The notes under the pieces were generated by a model. The model ran no database searches. It worked only from the letters and a program-made list of their open reading frames with translations, and had not been told where the DNA came from. Positions 47,049-57,674 of a DNA stretch of 64,000 bases are shown here, one piece after another. Source of the DNA: Umbilicaria muhlenbergii. Taxonomy: Eukaryota > Ascomycota > Lecanoromycetes > Umbilicariales > Umbilicariaceae. The stretch lies in contig KK106982.1 of assembly GCA_000611775.1 (NCBI GenBank), forward strand, positions 2,092,643-2,156,642. The letters run 5' to 3'. Every line of letters begins with the position of its first letter. The first letter of the stretch is position 1. The position numbers and the translations under genes were made by a program.

Positions 47049-47158
47049 GCATGGGGCATGGGGCATGAAGCATGAGGCATGAGGCATGAGGCATGAAGCA
47101 TGAAGCATGAAGCATGAGGCATGGGGCATGAGGCATGGGGCTTGGGGCATGGGGCATC
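47049..47158. repeat. GCATGRR 7-nt minisatellite, about 15 copies
   Basis: An array of GCATGAG, GCATGAA and GCATGGG units over about 110 nt, ended by one GCTTGGG variant. The array is open in several frames because 7 is not a multiple of 3, which creates spurious Met/Pro/His/Ala-rich frames. Confidence 0.9.
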
Positions 47159-47918
47159 CATCGGAGAAAGCGTCGACGCACCTGGACACCGTGCAATCCT
47201 TGCTCCACACTCCGCACTCCGTGACTTTCTTTCCTATGCAGATCTCGCGCTGATCAGCCATCGAGCACCATCTCTCCTACCAAATCGACCAAGTGCTGCT
47301 GCTTCTCTCAACCTCGCTCGGCATTCGCGCCCCGCCAGCCTTAGCCTTGTCAACCGCTTCATCTGCCACCCAAACTACGGATATGAGGACGAGCAATCCG
47401 ACGAGCAATCCGACGAGCACAACCACGATTCCACATTCCATAGCTTCTTCCACACCTTCCATCTCTTCCACCCCCTCCTCCCTTTCCACGCCCCTTCAGC
47501 GCATTATTGAGACACTCCATCACTTCGTTACTGCGCCGGATCGTATCCACCCATCCTTGCCTGCTACCGTTGGACGCCACACCCTCATTCACCCTCGCGC
47601 TAGAAGGTTTGATGCATGAAGATCTCGTAGGCGTGCTCGAGACTCTCTCCCTCCACGCCCACGCCCACGCCCACCCACGAGGGCCTCTCCTGCTCCAGCA
47701 TAAACCTCCGGGCCCTTGCTGCAACGACAATTCTCCAGAAGCCAGACGTCTGCGCTGATATGTGGTCGGCCAGCACCGCCGCTGATTTTCCGCCGCCTGC
47801 GTGTTTTACCGTGATATCTACACCGCGGACCAAACCTCAGTAGAGACGACGTCAAATGTGGCAAGCTCCACCGTCGTCCCTCTGTTGCAGCCCGATCGGG
47901 CGCTCATGTTCATAATTC

Positions 47919-49343
47919 ATGTCCCCAAGACCTCCACCGCCGCCACTGTATCCCAAACGCAACGTTCAGGCCTACGCTATGGCAGCCACTCATGCACCGC
48001 CCGTGGCGTCTCATAACCTTCCTCTACCCTCGATCATTACAAACTCGTATCCTCCAGGACCTCCTTCGGCCCGTCTGCAGCCTCTGTCCATCCCTCCGAT
48101 GCAACCAGAGCGGCCCCAGCACGCGAATTACTTTACCCATCGGTATGCGCCTCATCCTCCTACGCAACACTTCCCCCCGCCAGCTCCGCAGGCACCTCCA
48201 AACAGGTGGCCACCACCGGCGGCACCTCTGGACCGATTACTGCATATCCAGGAGGATACGCCTCCAAGCTCGAGCTCAACATATTCGTCGAGGTATGGTT
48301 CGCAGACATCGCCCCAGGCGACAGATAGCCAAAGGACTCTGCAGAGGAGGCCGCTGGAACGCTCGCCTTTCGACAATGCTCCAATGCCTGGCATCTCTGA
48401 ACTCGTACCAACCCAGTACAATGGGCCTCCGCTATCATCGCCAAGCTTCACTACACACCGTGGTTCCGTAGAATCACACCGCAGTTCTGGTACGTCATCC
48501 AGTGGGTTGGGACCTAGCCCAATGGCTCTTCCCGGGGTGTCCTCGGAAGCGACGCAACACAGGTACGTTCTCGGCGCTCATACATTGTTCCACCCAAGTA
48601 CTGATGTATGATTTAGCACAAGTCGTTACAGGTTGACTGTTCGTCAGCAGCCAATTGCAGCCCGCGCTTGTGGCTTCGGTGAGCGTGACCGTCGTGTCAT
48701 CGACCCACCACCAATTGTCCAAATGTCCCTTGCAGATTTCGACCCATCGTCCCAGAGCGATCTTGCGTCGCTGCGCTATCCGTTCAATGTCGTCCATTGC
48801 GCTCTACTGCACGTCTCTTCGCTCTCGTCTAGCAGCACCCATTCTCCATCAGCGACCAACACCGATGTAACGGCGATCCCAGACCCGAGCACCAACAAAC
48901 TTACTCGCCGCCTCATGGGCACCCTCGTCGCCTCCCCGTTCGTTGGCAATGATCCGGAAGTATCAGGTAGCGGCGGGCTCGAGAACTCCAAACTCGGCTG
49001 TTTCTTCATCTTCCCAGACCTCTCATGCCGCCAGCACGGTCTCTACAAACTGCGCTTTACACTCATGAGTCTAGGCGCTGAAATTACGCATACGGGCGGC
49101 CGGGCTAGTGTTGTTGGAAGTGTCGAGAGTGATGTCTTCGAGGTGTACAGCGCAAAAGATTTTCCCGGCATGAGAGCTAGTACGACCTTGACAAGAGAGT
49201 TGAAGAAACAGGGTGCGGGGGTCAGTGTGAAGAAAGGCAACGAGGGCAAGGTCGGGAGGAAAGGCAGGAAGAGAGCAGATAGTGAGAGCGCCAGCGATAG
49301 CGACGGCAGCGATAGTAACAGAAGGAAAAGGAGCAAGGATTGA
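47919..49343 (+). CDS. Velvet-domain regulator (VosA/Ryp2-like)
   Basis: Fungal transcription factor of the velvet family, which couples light, sporulation and secondary metabolism. Exons: 47919-48562 and 48617-49343; 456 residues. The first 210 residues are Pro/Ser-rich and disordered. The velvet domain (about 217-400) opens RYRLTVRQQPIAARACGFGERDRRVIDPPPIVQ. It continues with RRLMGTLVASPFVG, GCFFIFPDLSCRQHGLYKLRFTLM and VYSAKDFPGMRAST. A Ser-rich insert lies between VSSLSS and PSTNK. The C-terminus is basic then acidic then basic (GRKGRKR, NRRKRSKD), a likely nuclear signal. The wording of the domain fits VosA better than VelB, VelC or VeA, but subtype needs a tree. Confidence 0.88.
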
Positions 49344-51234
49344 GCTGAATGTGCCATTGGCAAGACACTGACGACCGAAAATGTCTGTACTGTTCGAGTC
49401 CGCACTACGGAGTGCATCCGCCTCCTCTTGTGGGATGGTGCGAAATGCGAAATGCGGTTACGATGTCATGACTGTGTAGCATATCCCTAGGCCGGACCTC
49501 GACATCGTTATCCCCCCACTTGCGACTTTTCTCTTTCCAAGTCCGCGCCGCGCCTTTTGTCGCCTTTCACATGTCGAACTCTCTGGGCGACATGGGTCGT
49601 GGCAAAAGCACGCGCTTCTGTTTCAGATGAATTATTATATCCATGGCCGGCATGAGCCTTGTCATCACGGATCACAGCACCTGAACGCGCTCTCAAATTC
49701 AGCGATAAACCGTTCATTCGATCTCGGATCAGCATCAGCAGGCGCTATCCTCTTCGGTGATTCCGCTTCTTCTTCTCGTCGGTACGCCAGGGCTGGCCCT
49801 CTAATCTTGTGGCTTTGAGTGGTGATGGGACGGAACCTTCATGTGGGTATCAGGGCAAGCTAAGGTAGTGGGGATTGAGGAGCACGTGCTCTTTCTCTGC
49901 GTAAGGCTACCATCCCCAGGTGGGCTTGGGAAGTCTCGTGTTGGACGGATTAGGTCAGTGTGAGCAATGGACCGGATATACATATCATGGGATAGATCAA
50001 TTTCAATATACTGAAAGATTCACTTTTATTCATCGTCGATATTAATTTTATTCATACATGAGACTGAACCCTTTGAGGTGTATCTAAGTTCAATTCATTC
50101 TTGAGAAGTTGCTCTGCAGCTTTCCTAATAATCCACAAACTCTGAAAGATACACAAGTCTGTGATTTCTGTTCGAACTGTAAGGAAGATCTCTATCTTCG
50201 CAAGGAAGGTCTCCATCTTTTCTCTTCTGTCCTCTCCGGCGTGTTGCTTCGTGTGAAGGTCAATAGATGGGAATTGAAGGACTAGACACGTTTTGTGACC
50301 GTTCGGGACGGAGTACAGCAAGCGCCCTTCAACTTCTGAGTGGAGATGAGAGGTCTGCAGGCGTTCGAGTGATACTGTTTCATTATCTTCTCAAAGGTAA
50401 GAATAATACAGTCTAGGTTCATAAATTTTGTTTGGATTTCCGTTGCGATATGTTGTCCTGTTGAGGAACATGATTTGTAAAATATCCTGTTGAATCGCCT
50501 ACTGACATCCTAAAGCCAGGACCCTGGACAAATCAACTCTCAATGGCTGTTCCTTTTCGATATGAAAAACTCTTTCGTCGTTAGATGTGTCCTTCTATGA
50601 CCGACGAATCCCATCGTGTACAGATGGCTCTTCGTTGTCGGCCAGGGACTTGACGAGCATCGGGGAAAGTACTGCCTTAGTCCTTCCATGCTTTTGTAAT
50701 CTTATGCTTGTCCTCCCCGTCTAGCCCGTCGAGGGCCCCACGTGTATGAGTTTGTTGCTGGAGTTGTATAATGGCACTGAGCAGACGTCACGGCTCCACA
50801 TGAACCTCCTGACCCTTCAACCCGACCATCTCGGTGCGATGGAGTGGTTTAGTCTCTTGCCAGTATTCCACCTAAGACGGCTATGTATGGCCATAATCTG
50901 ATGGAGTAGTCGGTTTGGCGGCGGGATAGTCATCTGGTCATTCATCGAGGGCGTACTGTAGGATATTGCCAACATACAGCGACATTTATCTAACAAATTG
51001 ATGGGTCGCATGCTGCCAGCAGGAGATGTTCTTCACAGCACCCGCCGCTGAAGTATCGTGGCACAGCAGTACATCAGACGGCCTAGGAAGTTCATTGTGA
51101 CGGTTCCACCAGCTCTCCTTCAACGCGGCAACCCCATCCGCCTAGTCTGCAGGGTATTCCTCAGCGTTGAGCCAGTCCATACCTTTCTGCACGCGGTTAC
51201 CACTGCGGAGCATAATAGCCAGAGATATTCGGCT
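49344..51234. other. Intergenic, 1.9 kb, no supported gene
   Basis: Holds the 3' flanks of the velvet gene and of the Sel1 gene. A minus-strand frame at 50052-50321 (start MLYSVPNGHKT) lies in an AT-richer patch and could be a fragment of a lost gene, but no family is recognised. Bases 50986-51234 continue the Sel1 reading frame after its stop (see findings). Confidence 0.45.
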
Positions 51235-52461
51235 CTAAGGGAGACCTCCCACAGCAGCTACTGAAAACCATTCTGATGCTAGCAGCCGATTCGCTTCGCA
51301 TCGTTCTTTGAATAGGGAGGAATATTTCTTTGGAGACAAGCTTCCCCCCTTGATTTTGCCTTTGGTAGAGCCTTCCTCGCGAGGTGAATTGCCCACGTCC
51401 TTTCTCCACTCCGTGTCATAGTACAAACCCAGGCATTGAGCGGCTTCCACCACTCCAGATGCTGCTGCTTTCATCAAGTACCGTGTATAATCAGCAGAAT
51501 CTTGATCTGTGTAGCTCGTAGCAAGATAGTAATATGCCACTGGCTCGTCATACTTCAAGGCGGCCTTCTCAATCGCTGCTTTCGCACCCTCCGAGTCGCC
51601 TTTCTTTAATCTCAGTGCACTCACTTTGGCCCACGCTTCGCCTATGCCGCATTCAACCGCCTCAACCCCAGTATATGTATCATTGTCGGCGTTGGCAGCC
51701 CTCTCATATAGACTTAAGGCTTCGTCTGTCCTTCCTTGTGCCTCGTGGATCTTCCCGAGTAGAAGCATAGCTGCTGGATTCTTGTCCTTCTTCACTAGTA
51801 TCTCAAGATGTGTTCGAGGACCAACAACATCAGGATGAGACAGATTTGAGTTCCGAATGGCCTCATTAACAAGCTGCAGAGTGGCCCCAGGGTCATGTAA
51901 GTAGGAGGCAGCGATGATAAGACGTCTTGCGGTTGCTTGACAATCCTTGAGACCGCTGCGCTTGAGGACCTTAGCAAGTATAGTCAATGTTAACGGCTCA
52001 ATTTGGAACTCTACAGATGATCAGTCAAGTAGATTTTTTGGACCATCTACGCAAATACCTAAGCACAACTTCTTCATAGATTCCGATCCTGGACTTTGCT
52101 GCAAATGGCGGAACCTCGTCAGGAACTGAGTGGCCTCATTCCACCCAAGCGATAAACCCCCTGCAGAGTGCGCATCTTGAAGCAGCTCAGTGGGCCAGAA
52201 AGATACATCACTAGCTTTGTCTTGCTCGGGTTTGCGAACAGGTGTCTTGAGCTGGCCGCTCATTCTTGATGAACGCATAGGGGCAGGTCGGGGACGTCGA
52301 ACAGCGTGCAGGGTGCATCCAGTGGAGAAGGAAACCCCCTGGAAGGCGCTTCTGCAGATAACATTGTGAGTGTTGAATAGGACTGGGAGCCTTCTAAATG
52401 GGGTGGTTCTCATCGTCTGCTCAGGCACATTCGAGCGTGGAGTGTCGCAGCGCCTTGACAA
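51235..52461 (-). CDS. Sel1/TPR-repeat protein, probably mitochondrial; possibly truncated
   Basis: 392 residues from exons 52461-52059 and 52010-51235. The N-terminus is basic and lacks acid (MRTTPFRRLPVLFNTHN, an alternative start at 52413), like a mitochondrial presequence. The second exon has helical repeats: NPAAMLLLGKIHEAQGRTDEALSLYERAA, then DSEGAKAAIEKAALKYDEPVAYYYLATSY, then YTRYLMKAAASGVVEAAQCLGLYY. These are Sel1/TPR-type protein-binding repeats. The frame ends at TAG just after WFSVAAVGGLP, yet the next 30 codons still read like another repeat (LAIMLRSGNRVQKGMDWLN). So this protein may be shortened compared with its ancestor. It shares a 132-nt promoter with UTP16. Function unknown. 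Confidence 0.72.
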
Positions 52462-52593
52462 GCGCGAGCACTGCCGGTGCTTCGGTGAGTGAAGCTCCGC
52501 ATTTTCCGAAACTGTAGGGCTGAGGGCATCAAAATTTATTGCCGAGCGACACCATTGGACTCACCTGGTTCATCCCCACAATTCAAGGACTAG
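52462..52593. promoter_or_regulatory. Very short divergent promoter, Sel1 gene / UTP16
   Basis: Only 132 nt separate the two outermost candidate starts (up to about 310 nt if inner ATGs are used). Both genes must share or interleave their core promoters. Confidence 0.5.
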
Positions 52594-54377
52594 ATGTTTT
52601 CTCTCCTTCTTCAGAGCACTCGAGCATTATTATTCGAAAGACCAAGCCCTACAATATCGACGTCCCAAAGCGCAAAGACAGAAGCGCAAATCCAAGCTGA
52701 GCTTGCTGAAGCTGCGTTGGAAGGCATGGTGACAACCAGAAGGCAGAGTCATATTTTCTCTGAAGCGGACCTAAAAGATGGATCGGAGATAGAAACGCCT
52801 CCGGCTCACGCCAAGAAGAGAAAGACAGCGGACGATACAGATGCTACACCCAGGGAGTTGTTGGCTAAGAGACGGCGAAAAAGCTCAGCATCAGGAACCA
52901 TAGTTGTGTCTACGCCTGTCAGAGCAAACGGAACCAGGAAACCCACCTCAACATCCGAGGACTTTGAGAAGGCGTCGGACGAGACGTTGGAAAGCGATAG
53001 CAACGAACGCAATGGAAGAAAGACAAACAGTGCTGTAAATGGTGGCGGGACATCTGTAGAACAGGGGTGCGACACGAAGGGCCTAGAGGCTGCAGGGAGT
53101 GAATCTCTAACGGGTTATGTCGGAAACGGTACGCAAAAATCGCAGCAGATAGTCGCTGTGGTGATTGAGAGCAAGTCAATCGACAACGGGGGTATGGAGG
53201 ATGGATCTAGCAACAAGCAGCCAAGCTTCGGAAAGAAAGGTCGTCTTACAAGAGATCCGCCGGTGGGCCTTGCAGCCACTGTTGGATCGGTCGATGATGC
53301 GATCAAGACATCGATTGCCTCCTCTAGAAAAGGCCATAAAAAGCTCCTCGATGACGAACTAGATAGTTCGCCTGTAGAACAACCCAAGGACAAACTATCC
53401 TCACCTACACAGGTGCTGAAAATGCAAGCTCAAACTAGGAAAGGTTCGACTGGCACCCCCAAGGCAAGTCAAAAGGGATTTTCGGGCAAAGTGTCCGGAA
53501 GTATTCCGGGACAACAACTGGGCAAGGCAGGATCCACCAGAGCAGCCAGTGGAGAAAAGGGAGTTGGCGTGATCAGTGCTCCCAAAGCAACCCATAAGAG
53601 ATTCGCGAGCGAAGAGTCGGAACGTCGACCGGTCCAACAACCCGAAGCTCAGGAGCATTCAAAACCCCATGACGAGGATAATGATGCCAGTGTCATCGTT
53701 GAAGACAGCGACGATGATGCACCTGAAACATTGACCGCATCTGCTGGCCTCAAGCAAGTTCGTGCGACTGCTATTGAAGCAGCCAGAGCTGTAGAAAAGT
53801 AGGATAGTTTTAATATGTTCCATTTCTTATAATGTACAAGCTGACCATCCCTAGACAAGAAGCTATAACCAAAGAGAAACGAAAACTGCGTGATTCCAGA
53901 CTAAAAGAACAGGCCAAGTCAGCGAATAAACGCAAGAGCAATCATGGGGAGACGTTACCAGAAAGTGACCTCGAAAACGCTTCAGAGAGATCCAATGGCA
54001 TTGTATCGAACCAACAGAAAGGCTCAACCTATTCCAGATTGACCAGTGGGGGCCCTCTTCCAGCTTTGCTCCCAGATGAGATCCTTGCGATCGAGCCAGC
54101 AGCCCGTCCACCTACTCTTCCAACAGAACCAGAAGCTCGACTACCATCCGTATCCAAGAAACGAAAGTTTCTCGATGCAGATCCCAAGCCACCGAAAGAT
54201 ATCAAACGTGGTCCTGTCAACGTCCGTGTCCTCGAAGTCCAGCGGCAGCTCTTACCTCCTAGAGCGTCCAAAACTAGCAAGGCGCTCAAAGAAGCCTGGC
54301 TTGCCGGTCGACGGGGGCCCGGTGGCGCCGGTGTGGTTCAGCGGCGTAAGGTCGGGGGCGGTTTTGTTAGGAAATAG
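52594..54377 (+). CDS. UTP16: U3 snoRNA-associated protein Utp16/Bud21
   Basis: Component of the small-subunit processome in the nucleolus, needed for 18S rRNA maturation. Exons: 52594-53798 and 53855-54377; 575 residues from the first ATG. The ATG at 52726 (MVTTRRQS) is the more usual family start and would give about 531. Most of the protein is disordered, with repeated basic stretches, a Lys/Ser/Gly-rich middle and an acidic DEDNDASVIVEDSDDDAPE. The conserved part is at the end: AITKEKRKLRDSRLKEQAK, LLPDEILAI, KKRKFLD, PPKDIKRGPVNVRVLE, LPPRASKTSKALKEAWLAGR and RRKVGGGFVRK. The last 126 nt overlap the next gene on the opposite strand. Confidence 0.82.
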
Positions 54378-55025
54378 AGCGGAGAGACGACAAGTGGCGA
54401 AGTGGAAGAAACGAGATCGAAGATTGCTCCTAACTGGTTCGCGGAATCTAACGTGGCCACATCTGCGCCTGTTCCTGGGAAGTGACGGAGTCCCATGGGT
54501 GGCTCCGTTGTACTGACCCGGAACGGGGTCGCTTGACAAACCAACACGATCGGGATCGAAATGTCGTGCTGCCGCAGGCAAAGAAACACTGGCTCTTGGT
54601 GAAGGTGCTGGGTGTTCGAAAGTGCACCGTTCACAGTTCCGAATATAGCAGACACTCTCTTGGCTGAACGTTGAGGTCGTGATGGGGGAGTTGCTTCCGG
54701 TGCTGATGTATGTAACGCCGTCTCGAGGTATGAAGGCATTGAGCCGGCCATAGCGGTCGTCGTCTTCGACGCTTCCGACACTTACACTCCGGCTTCTGCC
54801 GTAAGAGGAGCCTTCGTCGCTTTCCTCGTGGCAGTCAAGGTCTTGTTCGGGAGCGTCGCCGTCGACTCTGATGGCGTTTTCATGAGGTCCGTCAACGAGT
54901 TCAGGAAGCAGCCCCAAGTACATGGCTCTGGAATCTGCCGCTCTTATTCCTGTTCGTTGCGGGAGGACGTTACGATAGAGTACATCGAGAGGATAGTCCA
55001 TAGCTTCCGAGAGGATAGCTGTCAT
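54252..55025 (-). CDS. Unknown disordered protein, overlaps UTP16 tail to tail
   Basis: 257 residues in a single exon. The ATG at 55025 was chosen because its context (GCCACCATGA) is an ideal start, after a CT-rich leader; a TATATA word lies near 55197. A longer frame reaches 55280. The protein opens MTAILSEAMDYPLDVLYRN, then is Ser/Asp-rich (SRSVSVGSVEDDDRYG), then has RNCERCTFEHP and a basic half with RNRRRCGHVRFREPVRSNLRSRFFHF. It ends GFFERLASFGRSRR. No family is recognised. The last 126 nt are antisense to the conserved end of UTP16, so either this overlap is real or the true stop is not used. Confidence 0.5.
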   Translation of the reverse strand: MTAILSEAMDYPLDVLYRNVLPQRTGIRAADSRAMYLGLLPELVDGPHENAIRVDGDAPEQDLDCHEESDEGSSYGRSRSVSVGSVEDDDRYGRLNAFIPRDGVTYISTGSNSPITTSTFSQESVCYIRNCERCTFEHPAPSPRASVSLPAAARHFDPDRVGLSSDPVPGQYNGATHGTPSLPRNRRRCGHVRFREPVRSNLRSRFFHFATCRLSALFPNKTAPDLTPLNHTGATGPPSTGKPGFFERLASFGRSRR

Positions 55026-55590
55026 GGTGGCGAGAAGAGAACAATGTCCCTTACTTGTATGGTCCCGATGAGCTGATATGTGAATGTGATTGAGTATACG
55101 ATCGAGATGGCTCTTCGAAGTGTGATGGTGAGTTGCGTAAGCGTATGTGTGTAGTAGACGTGATGGAGTACGAAGGTAGGAGGGAGAGTCTCCTAAGATA
55201 TATAGAGACATTTGCGCTACGACCGCGTTATATTTCAGCCATATGCCCATCCAAACCCTAACCGATTTCTGCCAGATCAAGTATGGTGTCAGATCTGGGC
55301 GGTCCTCGTCGAACGACAGCCCCGATCTAGGGTTTCGTCTACGAATGGCCTAGCGTGATTCCGGAAGCTGCCGAATGCCGGCATGCGGCTTAACTCGAGT
55401 ACCGAGAGCGCTAACGGTCCGCCGTGTAACGTAAGGCGAAATGACGGAGGTGCGCAGTGCAGAAGTAACGAGCAGCAGCTACGGCGAATAATCATGAAGA
55501 AGGCATTGTACCTGACGCATTTGAGGATGAACCGGACTACAACTATACTCTAGCTGTCTCTTTTCGGGAACACGCATTCAGAAAGGCGCA
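55026..55590. promoter_or_regulatory. Divergent promoter, unknown gene / DUF155 gene
   Basis: 565 nt between outward-facing starts. TATATA occurs near 55197 in an orientation that could serve the minus-strand gene. Nothing else is recognised. Confidence 0.45.
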
Positions 55591-57322
55591 ATGGCTTCTA
55601 TCGCCTCAGAATCGTCGCCGCTTCTGCAACCATCAACATCTACACCGACCACAGCACCCTCTCGCTCCCACCGAACTGTAACCTTCAACCCCCACACCAC
55701 CATCAGCTCTGCCGGAAGTTCGGCCACCGGGACTTCAACACTGCGGCCAGCTGCCCTAGCTTCGCCGTCATTTCCTTCCACGCAATATGGCCCAGCTGGT
55801 CAACCTATGCTTTCTGCTCTCAATAGCAAGCTTCGAAGAAGAAACAGCCATGGCTCACCCCTCTCCGCTCCACCAATGCTCCCACCAGCTTCAAAGATCG
55901 GTCCGCAAAGAACTACCAAGAATGCGCAGAAGCTGAAGCTCCTACCGAACCCAGATCCCAGCGAGGATGGGCCGGACGAGGAGAGCGGGAGGGATGTTTA
56001 TTCACAATTCACCAGGATCAAAGATCCAACAGCGAGAAGAGACGCTGCGAGGCTAGGTAAGGCTGATAGGGAGAGACTGCCGAGAGTCACAGCATATTGC
56101 ACAGCCAACGCGTACGGCTTAGATGGTTTGATGAGGTTTCTGAAGGGACGGGGAAGGACAAGGGGCGCGAATCCGAAACAGTTCGACGAGTGTATATACA
56201 CCCCTTATAATTATGGGAGGTCAAAGGCCGATAAGAGGGCCGGATCAAGCAATTCTAGGGGAGCCGATGGGACGGATCGAGTCTTTGACCCACCCATGCG
56301 AGAACGGAGGTACTCAGATAGTGCGGTTGAGATAGATGGGAACAAGACACACCGTAGAGAGGACCTCGTCGATCTTACCACCAAGGCCGGAGATACGACG
56401 CTCGAGAATGGCGAGAGCTCGATACCCAACCATACAGTCGCGGAAATGGAGCACCCAGAGCCACCACGACCGGATACACTGGACTTTGACACGCAGGTCC
56501 ATACGCCAGAAGTCTTCCTCTTCGAGTACGGTACTGTGGTTATATGGGGCATGACGCTACAGCAAGAACAACGGTTCCTAAAAGACATTGCGAAGTTCGA
56601 AAACGAAAAGCTCTCCGAAGACGACGTGCAAACCGAGAATTTCAACTTCTATTATACCCGCGAGTACCAGGCGCGGATATACAACGACTTCATCAGCTTG
56701 CGCGAGAAGAAGAATTACATGACCAAGCTAGCCATCAGCCATGCTCTGGCTCAAAGCGTGAAGGTACCAACTCCTCAACCGAGAGTATCGTGGTGAGGAA
56801 GCGCACTGATTATCAATCCACCAGACCTCCCTCTTCGAAGACCTCGTCGACAACACCATCACGCTGACGACCCCCCTCCCCGAACAAATCGCCCTCACCG
56901 GCTCCGTCTCCCTCACGCGCCGCCAAATCAACATGCAGATAGGCGAGCTCTTCATCTTGCGCATTAACATTCACCTTCAGGGGAGTGTGCTCGACTCGCC
57001 CGAACTCATGTGGGCGGAGCCGCAATTGGAGCCCGTATACGTGGCCGTGAGGAGCTATCTGGAGATGGACCAGAGGGTGGGGTTGTTGACGGAGAGGCTG
57101 GATGTCATTGCGGATTTGTTGGCGGTGTTGAAGGATCAGTTGACGCATACGCATGGGGAGTATTTGGAGTGGATTGGTATGTGGGAATTACCTCTGTCCA
57201 TAATGGGAAACGATCTGGTGGGAGCTAATGAATGGTGTGTCTAAGTTATTGTTTTGATTGCGGCGGAGATCCTTGTTGCGGCTGCAAATATCCTTGTGGA
57301 CCTTTATGCGGGAGTTGATTAG
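55591..57322 (+). CDS. RMD1/RMD8-family protein (DUF155)
   Basis: 533 residues from exons 55591-56763, 56825-57176 and 57246-57322. The first 120 residues are Ser/Thr/Pro-rich (start MASIASESSPLLQPS). The DUF155 region runs from LPRVTAYCTANAYGLDGLMRFL through VFLFEYGTVVIWGMTLQQEQRFL, FNFYYTREYQARIYNDFISL, KLAISHALAQSVK and ITGSVSLTRRQ-like ALTGSVSLTRRQINMQIG. It continues to MDQRVGLLTERLDVIADLLAVLKDQL. The last exon adds a membrane helix (VIVLIAAEILVAAANILVDLYAG), as in yeast Rmd1/Rmd8 and human RMND1. Animal RMND1 is mitochondrial and yeast members affect sporulation; the role here is not shown. Confidence 0.88.
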
Positions 57323-57674
57323 GCGGGCGGTACATGTACAGTTGTCCTCGCGGAAACGGACCTGGCGGAGTCAGCGGATGGCGTTTGGGTGTGGACTCTG
57401 AGTTCTAATCGATCTCAGGCGTGTCAGTCGTATAGCGAGCGAAAGATGTGGCTGCGTTATTCATACAACAGCGCTTTGGCGCTTGTCTCATTGCGTGGAC
57501 GACATAGCATTTTAGAAATCAACCATGATAGATGGTTACTTCACGAGCAAACTATCGTCCAGCGCACTATGATATGAGCAATATAGAATTTTCTCAAACG
57601 CATTAAGATATCATACAATCTCCTCGATTGACTCTCGTCGTTCAGCTTACATCCCAATCCACGGACATCCCACT
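57323..57674. other. Convergent 3' intergenic region
   Basis: 352 nt between the stops of the DUF155 and NHP10-like genes. It probably carries both polyadenylation sites; no gene is seen. Confidence 0.5.

Larger units (their letters stand above)
42319..47918. other. 5.6 kb gene-poor region upstream of velvet regulator
   Basis: No gene is recognisable. Many short frames occur on both strands, none with domain, splice or family support. One, 46178-46327 (start MAETEIQTSARN, Ser/Thr-rich, followed by a GTAAGC donor), could be an isolated 5' exon but no partner exon was found. The region carries several simple repeats: a 12-nt unit at 42575, GTTGCT/GCTGCT near 44262-44303, AAGGT at 46016 and a 7-nt minisatellite at 47049. 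Long control regions or non-coding transcripts upstream of a developmental regulator are one explanation. Confidence 0.45.

Noticed and set aside
47002-47261. Met/Pro/His/Ala/Ser-rich protein frames over the 7-nt array
   Set aside because: A 7-nt repeat is open in several frames by nature; these are repeat artefacts.
50052-50321. 90-codon minus-strand frame in an AT-rich patch
   Set aside because: No recognisable motif, start context or splice partner.
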